Part shown: piece after piece, positions 6,019-11,684 of the stretch
Position numbering within the stretch: position 1 is the first letter of the stretch
Layout of the letters: the number at the start of each line of letters is the position of its first letter
The notes under the pieces: model-generated
What the model saw: the letters and a program-made list of their open reading frames with translations, nothing else
The model's database searches: none
What the model was told of the DNA's origin: nothing
Assembly: GCA_030667105.1 (NCBI GenBank)
Contig: DAOUWN010000033.1
Coordinates: 1 to 11,684, forward strand
Length of the DNA stretch: 11,684 bases
From: Deltaproteobacteria bacterium
GTDB taxonomy: Bacteria; Desulfobacterota; Desulfobacteria; C00003060
Direction of reading: 5' to 3'
Made by a program: the position numbers and the translations under genes

Positions 6019-6645
6019 GTGAAAATACCTGCAATCGCCATATCACGCCTGTCAGTTTATGCAAGAAATCTTGCCGTATTGGATGAAAAGGGCGTTGAGG
6101 TCATTTCCTCGGGGCTTCTGGCCGACATATGCGAGGGCAATCCTGCCCAGATACGCAAGGACCTTGCCTACTTCGGCGGATTCGGAGTCAGAGGCCTCGG
6201 CTATTACGTAAAAGAGCTCCTGTTTGAAATCCGCAAGATCTTGGGGGCTGACAGAGAATGGCGTTTGGGGCTGGTAGGTGTGGGGAATCTCGGCTCGGCC
6301 CTTTTAAGGCATGCCCCGTTGGCGGACAGGGGCTACACTTTTGTGGCAGCATTCGACAAGAGACCGGAAAGGACCGGCATAAGAATAGGAGGCATAAAGG
6401 TCGAGCCTCCAGAAGCCATTAATCACGTGATCGAAGAAAAAGGCATCGAGATAGGTGTCATTGCCGTAAAGCCCGAAAGGGCTCAAGAAGTCGCGGACAC
6501 TCTAGTAAGGGCGGGCATTGGCGGCATTCTGAATTTTGCGCCAACCGAGATCAGGTGTCCAGCCCATGTGTCTATCGAAAACGTGGACTTTTGGCTCAAG
6601 TTGGACATGCTCTGTTATAGGCTTACATCAGGACCTTCTATCTAA
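6019..6645 (+). CDS. rex: Redox-sensing transcriptional repressor Rex
   Basis: Rex binds DNA when NADH/NAD+ is low and lets go when NADH binds, switching energy and fermentation genes. The 208 residues show both domains. An N-terminal winged helix holds the recognition region SGLLADICEGNPAQIRKDLA (31-50) and then YFGGFGVRGLGYYV (51-64). A Rossmann domain follows with GVGNLGSAL (87-95) and an acidic end of the second strand (AFDKRPE, Asp113). GGILNFAPTEI and a C-terminal helix (VDFWLKLDMLCYRL), which swaps between subunits, complete it. GTG 6019 gives the normal N-terminus (IPAIAISRLSVYARNL). It follows atpE behind a terminator, so it probably has its own promoter. Its place beside atpB-atpE recalls Desulfovibrio, where (from memory) rex is also next to these genes. 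No Rex operator palindrome was seen near either transcript start. Confidence 0.95.
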   Translation: MKIPAIAISRLSVYARNLAVLDEKGVEVISSGLLADICEGNPAQIRKDLAYFGGFGVRGLGYYVKELLFEIRKILGADREWRLGLVGVGNLGSALLRHAPLADRGYTFVAAFDKRPERTGIRIGGIKVEPPEAINHVIEEKGIEIGVIAVKPERAQEVADTLVRAGIGGILNFAPTEIRCPAHVSIENVDFWLKLDMLCYRLTSGPSI

Positions 6646-6655
6646 TATCGTAAGC

Positions 6656-6743
6656 GTTCACAGGTCAAAAGTTCACCGTTCAGGGTTGCCTTTCTTTTAC
6701 TAACCTTCACAAACCCGAACCTTGAACCTCTGAACCCTGAACC
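6656..6743. repeat. 88-bp heptad inverted repeat overlapping the uvrA 3' end
   Basis: The left arm has GTTCA cores at 6656, 6671 and 6678; the right arm has GAACC cores at 6717, 6724, 6732 and 6739, spaced 7, 8 and 7 bases. GTTCAGGGTT (6678-6687) and AACCCTGAAC (6733-6742) are a perfect 10-bp inverted repeat with a 45-base interior. It lies at the convergent end of rex and uvrA, and its right arm is inside the uvrA reading frame. No separate rho-independent terminator for either gene is evident. Confidence 0.65.
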
Positions 6744-9568
6744 CGTAAACGGTTACCTAATACCTTCCTCAGGAACCTGCCCGTGTGGGAATCTGCCAGC
6801 TCTGCAATTTCTTGCGGCCTGCCGCATCCCACCACATGTCCTCCTTCATCCCCGCCTTCCGGACCGAGGTCAATGACATAGTCGGCAGATTTGATCACAT
6901 CCATATTGTGCTCGATCACGACAATCGTATTGCCGGCATCGGCTAGCCGATTGAGCACATCCAGGAGTTTCTGAATGTCGGCAAAATGCAGACCCGTGGT
7001 TGGTTCATCCAGAATATAGACGGTTCGCCCTGTTCCTCGCTTGCTCAGTTCTCTTGACAGCTTCAGGCGCTGTGCTTCCCCGCCGGATAGTGTCGTAGCA
7101 GCCTGCCCCAACTGGACATAATTGAGTCCCACATCGGCCAGGGTCTGGAGTTTGGTTCTTATCTTTTTCACATTGCCAAAGAATGCAAGGGCCTGATTCA
7201 CTGTCATATCCAGCACGTCAGATATATTTTTGCCCTTGTATTTCACCTCCAGGGTTTCGCGGTTGTAACGCTTGCGGCAGCACACATCGCAAGTGACATA
7301 AACATCAGGAAGAAAATGCATCTCAATCTTGATGATCCCTTCTCCACGACAGGCCTCGCACCTGCCGCCCTTTACGTTGAAGCTAAAACGTCCTGGCCTG
7401 TATCCCCGGATCCTGGCATCGGGCGTTCTGGCAAATAGCTCCCTGACGTAGGCAAATAGGCCGGAATATGTTGCAGGATTTGAGCGTGGGGTACGTCCGA
7501 TGGGAGACTGGTCTAGGTGAACAACGCTGTCGACCTTTTCAAGACCGGTGAGTTGCCTGAACTTGCCCGCGCCTTTTGTGGAATAATAGAGATGGCGAGC
7601 CAAAGCTCGGTAGAGTGTTTCAATTACCAACGTGGATTTGCCTGATCCCGACACGCCTGTCACACACACAAAGCATCCTAGAGGAAACCGAACCGCGATG
7701 TCTTTAAGGTTGTTTGAATATGCCCCAATGAGGGTGAGGCATCCCTTTGTCAAGGGACGGCGCTTCGTGGGTACCGGTATGGTCTTGCGACCAGACAGAT
7801 ACTGGCCCGTGATAGAGGTCTCGTGTTCGAGAAGCGCTGAAGGTCGTCCGCTGAACACAACGTGTCCGCCTCTAACGCCGGCTTCCGGGCCCATATCGAT
7901 GACACTGTCTGCCGAAAGGATGGTTTCCGCATCGTGCTCTACTACAAGGACTGTATTTCCCAGATCACGCATCTGTTGAAGCGTGCCCAGCAGTCTCTGA
8001 TTGTCCCGCTGGTGAAGTCCTATACTCGGTTCGTCCAGCACGTAAAGGACTCCGGTCAGCTTGGAACTGATCTGGGTGGCGAGTCTGATACGCTGCCATT
8101 CCCCGGCTGAAAGAGTGGCTGATCCGCGGTCCAGGGTAAGGTATCCCAGTCCCACGCGGGTCAAGAAAAGGAGCCTTTCGCCAATTTCTCTCAGTATGCG
8201 TTCAGCGATAGTCCTTTCCCGTGGGGCGAGCTGAACGGCACGGAAGAATTCAACAAGTTCGGCTATGGACCGTGCGCTGACATCATGAATAGACTCGCCG
8301 CCAATCTTTACTGCAAGGCTTTCCGGATTGAGGCGTGCTCCATGACAATCGGGGCAGGGTTGGATGTTCATGAATCGTTCTATCTGTTCTCGCACTTGTT
8401 GCGTTGATGTTTCCTTGTAACGCCGTTCAAGGCTGGGAATGGCCCCTTCAAAGGGCCTGACGTAGGTATAGCGCCGGCCATCGCGCTCCAGGTAAAAGTC
8501 TATAGGCTCGCCCTTGGAGCCATATAGCAACAGATCCTTGAGTGGTTCTGGAAAATCCTTGAAAGGAGTGTGGATGCCTACCTGATAGCGGCCAGTGATG
8601 GCATCCAATACCTGGAAGAAATAGACCGAATGCCGGTTTTCCCACGGGGCGATGCAGCCTTGCCTCAAGGAGAGTTGCGGGTTTGGGACAATCATGTCAG
8701 GATCAAAGACCATCATAGAGCCGAGCCCATTGCACGTCGGGCAGGCCCCCAGGGGGCTGTTGAAGGAAAAGCTTGCCGGCAAAAACGTGGAGTAGCTGAT
8801 GCCGCAAACCAGGCAGGAGGCCTTTTCGCTAAAAACAAACGGGTCTGCGCCGAAAACATCTACGGTGACAAGGCCTTCTGAAAGCCCTATGGCAAGTTCA
8901 ACGGAGTCGGCCAGACGATTACGGATAGAGTCCTTTACGACCAAGCGGTCCACCACTACGTCCACCGTGTGCTTTGTACTATTGTCCAGCGAGATGACTT
9001 CTCCAAGGTCAAAGGTCTCACCATCTACCCGGACGCGAGCAAACCCGTCCCTTCTGAGTCTTTGAAACAGCTTTTTATGGGTTCCCTCTTGGCCGGAGAC
9101 GACTGGAGACAGGATGACAACCCTGGTCCCCGGCTTAAGGGCCATGACTTGGTCCACGATCTGCTGGACAGTCTGAGTCGTGATAGGCCGTCCGCATTGA
9201 TGACAGTGTGGCTTGCCGATGCGGGCAAAGAGAACCCTGAGATAATCATGGATCTCGGTTACGGTTCCCACTGTGGATCTTGGGTTCTTGGTAGTCGATT
9301 TCTGTTCGATGGCAATGGCTGGCGAGAGGCCTTCGATGGTGTCTACATCCGGCTTGTCCATGCGCTCCAGGAACTGGCGTGCATAAACAGAAAGCGATTC
9401 AACGTATCGACGCTGTCCCTCTGCATAAAGCGTGTCAAAGGCGAGTGTCGACTTGCCGGAACCCGAAAGACCCGTTATGACCACAAGTCGATTCCGCGGG
9501 ATATCCACATCAATATTCTTGAGGTTGTGCTGGCGCGCGCCGCGTACAATAATCTTATCAGCAGACAT
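6707..9568 (-). CDS. uvrA: Excinuclease ABC subunit A
   Basis: UvrA finds DNA lesions and loads UvrB in nucleotide excision repair. The 953-residue protein is complete. It has a first Walker [10 protein letters not shown] (33-41), the UvrB-binding region (about 130-250), a zinc module with Cys252, Cys255, Cys276 and Cys279, signature [14 protein letters not shown] (from 486) and LDEPSIGLH. The second half has [11 protein letters not shown] (638-648), a zinc finger with Cys737, Cys740, Cys760 and Cys763, signature [12 protein letters not shown] (from 827), and [10 protein letters not shown]. Oddities: the first signature is LSAGE with Trp491 instead of the usual LSGGE plus a small residue; an extra Cys764 directly follows the last zinc cysteine; and the last dozen residues ([12 protein letters not shown]) are encoded by an intergenic repeat. 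ATG 9568 gives the standard N-terminus, but no ribosome binding site is visible. No LexA-type box was recognised upstream. Confidence 0.98.
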   Translation of the reverse strand: MSADKIIVRGARQHNLKNIDVDIPRNRLVVITGLSGSGKSTLAFDTLYAEGQRRYVESLSVYARQFLERMDKPDVDTIEGLSPAIAIEQKSTTKNPRSTVGTVTEIHDYLRVLFARIGKPHCHQCGRPITTQTVQQIVDQVMALKPGTRVVILSPVVSGQEGTHKKLFQRLRRDGFARVRVDGETFDLGEVISLDNSTKHTVDVVVDRLVVKDSIRNRLADSVELAIGLSEGLVTVDVFGADPFVFSEKASCLVCGISYSTFLPASFSFNSPLGACPTCNGLGSMMVFDPDMIVPNPQLSLRQGCIAPWENRHSVYFFQVLDAITGRYQVGIHTPFKDFPEPLKDLLLYGSKGEPIDFYLERDGRRYTYVRPFEGAIPSLERRYKETSTQQVREQIERFMNIQPCPDCHGARLNPESLAVKIGGESIHDVSARSIAELVEFFRAVQLAPRERTIAERILREIGERLLFLTRVGLGYLTLDRGSATLSAGEWQRIRLATQISSKLTGVLYVLDEPSIGLHQRDNQRLLGTLQQMRDLGNTVLVVEHDAETILSADSVIDMGPEAGVRGGHVVFSGRPSALLEHETSITGQYLSGRKTIPVPTKRRPLTKGCLTLIGAYSNNLKDIAVRFPLGCFVCVTGVSGSGKSTLVIETLYRALARHLYYSTKGAGKFRQLTGLEKVDSVVHLDQSPIGRTPRSNPATYSGLFAYVRELFARTPDARIRGYRPGRFSFNVKGGRCEACRGEGIIKIEMHFLPDVYVTCDVCCRKRYNRETLEVKYKGKNISDVLDMTVNQALAFFGNVKKIRTKLQTLADVGLNYVQLGQAATTLSGGEAQRLKLSRELSKRGTGRTVYILDEPTTGLHFADIQKLLDVLNRLADAGNTIVVIEHNMDVIKSADYVIDLGPEGGDEGGHVVGCGRPQEIAELADSHTGRFLRKVLGNRLRVQGSEVQGSGL

Positions 9569-9630
9569 TTTTTAAGTTATTGTATGTTTTAGGTTGACTC
9601 GTTTGCCCGTTGATACCGATCAAAATTTTT

Positions 9631-9659
9631 ATTTTCTATCTAAAACCCACAATCGTCAA
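9631..9659 (-). promoter_or_regulatory. Weak candidate promoter for uvrA
   Basis: Read on the minus strand, TTGACG (complement of 9654-9659) is followed after 17 bases by GAAAAT (complement of 9631-9636). The -35 is good, the -10 is 4 of 6. This places the start about 65 bases before the uvrA ATG. Other spacings fit less well. Confidence 0.25.
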
Positions 9660-9742
9660 TATTAATCTATACTGGGGCTAGGCTTTTGAAAACATGAACC
9701 TATCTGTTTCGCGAGGCTGAGCTGATTCGAATCTGTTTTGTC

Positions 9743-9769
9743 TTGACCGGAATTCTTCTGCGCTATAAT
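9743..9769 (+). promoter_or_regulatory. Candidate sigma70-type promoter of the sensor kinase gene
   Basis: TTGACC (9743-9748) and a perfect TATAAT (9764-9769) are separated by 15 bases, shorter than ideal. The predicted start is near 9776, giving a leader of about 62 bases to the GTG at 9838. A short spacer often goes with dependence on a regulator. Confidence 0.5.
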
Positions 9770-9772
9770 CAT

Positions 9773-9791
9773 CAACATTGAGTCAATGATG
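9773..9791. promoter_or_regulatory. Dyad on the predicted kinase transcription start
   Basis: CATTGA (9776-9781) and TCAATG (9783-9788) mirror each other perfectly around one base, and CA/TG pairs extend the dyad to 9773-9791 past one mismatch. Two further perfect 10-bp palindromes flank the promoter: GATTCGAATC (9724-9733) just upstream of the -35 and CTGGATCCAG (9797-9806) in the leader. These are operator candidates; no regulator can be named. Confidence 0.4.
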
Positions 9792-9837
9792 TCCTGCTGG
9801 ATCCAGTCAGTGCCAAAATACGGAGTGGGGGGCTGCA

Positions 9838-11684
9838 GTGAGCAGTATGCCGATTGAGCTGAATTGGTGGGTGGTGCCACCCTTTGTCAGTTTCTTGACC
9901 TTGTTTGCTTTGGCAAGCCTGGCCATGGTCAAGGGAAAGGGCCGGAAAGTCAATCTGCTTCTTGCGACTATCTGTTTCCTGGGGGGACTCTTGAGTCTGG
10001 ACAAGGCCCTGGCCTCAGTAGTGACTGATCCTGATCTGGCCTTACGGATCAGCCGCATAGATCACGTGTTTGTTGTCTTTTTCGTTCCTGTTTACCTGCA
10101 CTTTACCTACTGTTTCCTGGGAATAACCAGGCACAAATGGTTAATTGGCATTGCCTACGCCTTTAGCGGGTGCCTGAGCCTCCTTTCTCAAGGGGACTAC
10201 TACCTGTCAGGGGTCCATAGATATTATTTCGGGTATTATGCCTTGGGAGGGCCCTTGATATATGTGTTTGGAGTCGCCAGCACCATAACGACGATCTATT
10301 GTATCTATCTCCTTTTTCGCAGCCTAAGGCAAGAAAAAGACCCGGATCGAAGGAACAAAACAAAATATATAATCTCCGCTCTGGGGGGCGCCGCCATCAT
10401 GGCCCATTTCGACCTTTTGCCCTTGATCGGGATCAGTTCTTATCCGGCGGGAAACTTTACCTTCATTCCCATCACTCTCTTGGGTTTTGCTGTATTAAAG
10501 CACGATTTGCTCGACATCGGCTTCGTGGTTCAAAAGGGTCTTATTTACTCCCTGCTTACAGGTTTGCTCACCGGGGCTTATGCCCTGATGATCATTTTGT
10601 TCAATCAGGTATTTGAGGGGATGGGCCAAAGATGGTCTTTTCTTTTTCTATTCTTGTTTTTTGTTGTCATCGTTTTTGTCTTTGAGCCCCTTAAGAAACG
10701 GTTGCAATTTGTAATCGATAACCTGCTCTTCAAAGGTAAATACGATTATCAAAAAACCCTGATGGCATTGAGTGATGCCATGGCCTCCATGCTGAAGTTT
10801 GACGAAATCATGGACAAAACCCTCAGGACGCTCACTGATGCCATGTGTCTTGATTGGGCCTATGTTATGCTCAAGGACGATGCGGGGCAGAAGTTTGTCA
10901 TCTGCAGTCAGATGGGCAGCCTATCAAATGAGGCCCTATCAATAAGGGCGTCGAGTCCCTTTATCAGGGAGATGGGTGATCGGAAAATGGAGGTAACCCG
11001 TTACAATGTCGAAGAATGGTTAGGCTCGAGTGATGATCCGTCAGCCTTGAAGAAAGATTTCAACAGCCTGGCCGGCGCTGTGATCATACCTTTGGTCTTC
11101 AAAGGAAACATAAATGGACTGCTTGTCTTGGGTGACAAGAAGTCAGGAGATCTTTTCACAGCACAAGACTTTGAACTCCTTCGCACCCTGGCAAACCAAT
11201 GCGCTATTGCCATCGAGAATGCCAAGGCATATGAACTCATTGAAAATCTTAACGTTAACCTTGAAAGCATAGTGGAAGAACGGACTCAAGAACTAAAAAG
11301 GGCGCTGGAAGAAAAGGAGAAGGCTCAGGATCTTCTCATCAGATCTGAAAGCCTGGCTGCTGTAGGAGCCCTTGTGGCAGGAGTTGCGCACGAGCTGAAC
11401 AACCCCCTTACGAGCGTCTCCAGTCTCGTTCAGACAGCCTTAGAGACTATAGAAGAAACGCCTGCTCAACAGATTGTTGGGTCACAGGATAGCGCAGAAG
11501 AAAAGGAGGAGTTGGTTGACGATCTGAAATTCAGCCTCAAGGAACTCAAACGCGCCAAAGATATTGTTGCAAGCCTGCTTGGAATATCCCGTCAGACCCA
11601 GGAATACTCTGAACCCGTCATGCTCAATGATGTGACCGGGAACGCCCTAAGGGTCCTTCACAACCAGTACAAGGACGCTGGCAT
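9838..11684 (+). CDS. Membrane sensor histidine kinase (9 TM + GAF + HisKA), 3' end outside window
   Basis: The frame is open from GTG 9838 to the window edge (615 codons). About nine membrane helices are visible (near residues 10-31, 38-58, 74-96, 100-117, 134-161, 177-199, 206-224, 234-256, 266-284). The first seven resemble the histidine-kinase 7TM input domain. Then come EPLKKRLQFVIDNLLFKGKYDY, a GAF domain (about 315-463), a coiled coil (about 465-510) and the HisKA helix LAAVGALVAGVAHELNNPLT with the phosphate-accepting His518. The second HisKA helix (ELKRAKDIVASLLGISRQ) comes after an acidic insert of roughly 15 residues. The ATPase domain is expected beyond the window. ATG 9847 is a second possible start; GGAG (9822-9825) favours GTG 9838. 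The signal sensed and the response regulator are unknown. Divergent from uvrA, with a recognisable promoter. Confidence 0.9.
   Translation, partial: MSSMPIELNWWVVPPFVSFLTLFALASLAMVKGKGRKVNLLLATICFLGGLLSLDKALASVVTDPDLALRISRIDHVFVVFFVPVYLHFTYCFLGITRHKWLIGIAYAFSGCLSLLSQGDYYLSGVHRYYFGYYALGGPLIYVFGVASTITTIYCIYLLFRSLRQEKDPDRRNKTKYIISALGGAAIMAHFDLLPLIGISSYPAGNFTFIPITLLGFAVLKHDLLDIGFVVQKGLIYSLLTGLLTGAYALMIILFNQVFEGMGQRWSFLFLFLFFVVIVFVFEPLKKRLQFVIDNLLFKGKYDYQKTLMALSDAMASMLKFDEIMDKTLRTLTDAMCLDWAYVMLKDDAGQKFVICSQMGSLSNEALSIRASSPFIREMGDRKMEVTRYNVEEWLGSSDDPSALKKDFNSLAGAVIIPLVFKGNINGLLVLGDKKSGDLFTAQDFELLRTLANQCAIAIENAKAYELIENLNVNLESIVEERTQELKRALEEKEKAQDLLIRSESLAAVGALVAGVAHELNNPLTSVSSLVQTALETIEETPAQQIVGSQDSAEEKEELVDDLKFSLKELKRAKDIVASLLGISRQTQEYSEPVMLNDVTGNALRVLHNQYKDAG

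Noticed and set aside
5921..6690. Same 10-mer CAGGGTTGCC in the atpE terminator (5921-5930) and in the rex/uvrA repeat (6681-6690)
   Set aside because: Flanks differ completely and the two structures have different partners; treated as coincidence.
8969..9592. 207-codon plus-strand open frame antisense to uvrA
   Set aside because: It mirrors the coding constraint of the strongly conserved UvrA N-terminal half; no family resemblance or start signal is visible.
9569..9660. LexA (SOS) box upstream of uvrA
   Set aside because: No CTGT-N8-ACAG or similar dyad was found. TTGAT-N4-ATCAA at 9610-9623 is too short to interpret.

Overview
The window looks like ordinary chromosome from an anaerobic, probably sulfate-reducing-type bacterium of the Desulfobacterota (former Deltaproteobacteria). 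Three things suggest this. The F1Fo ATP synthase Fo genes form a small atpZ-atpI-atpB-atpE cluster with no atpF/H/A/G/D/C following. A Rex redox repressor gene sits directly downstream of atpE. Short heptanucleotide-repeat inverted elements lie between genes. The placement is an inference from gene order and protein style, not from a database match.

Layout from left to right: the 3' part of an EamA-type transporter gene (+, cut by the window edge); a 355-base gap holding a 149-bp heptad inverted repeat and an AT-rich stretch; a convergent yihY/BrkB-family membrane protein gene with a C-terminal winged-helix-like domain (-); a divergent + strand run of a small unknown two-helix membrane protein, hemL (tetrapyrrole synthesis), atpZ, atpI, atpB and atpE; a strong hairpin terminator; rex (+); a second heptad inverted repeat at the convergent junction rex/uvrA; a full-length uvrA (-), whose last codons are made of that repeat; a 269-base divergent control region; and the first two thirds of a 9-TM + GAF + HisKA sensor kinase (+), cut by the right edge.

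The middle block links energy and redox. The atp genes encode the membrane motor and its assembly factors, and the c-subunit ligand residues argue for proton rather than sodium coupling. Rex senses NADH/NAD+ and in related bacteria controls energy genes, so its position beside atpE is meaningful, although no clear Rex operator was found by eye. HemL supplies 5-aminolevulinate for haems and sirohaem.

I see no defence island, CRISPR array, transposase, RNA gene or obviously new multi-gene system. The least ordinary items are: (1) two unrelated-sequence but same-architecture heptad inverted repeats, each at a convergent gene junction; (2) capture of one of them as a new UvrA C-terminus; (3) a signal-peptide-bearing c subunit; (4) dyads clustered on the predicted kinase promoter.
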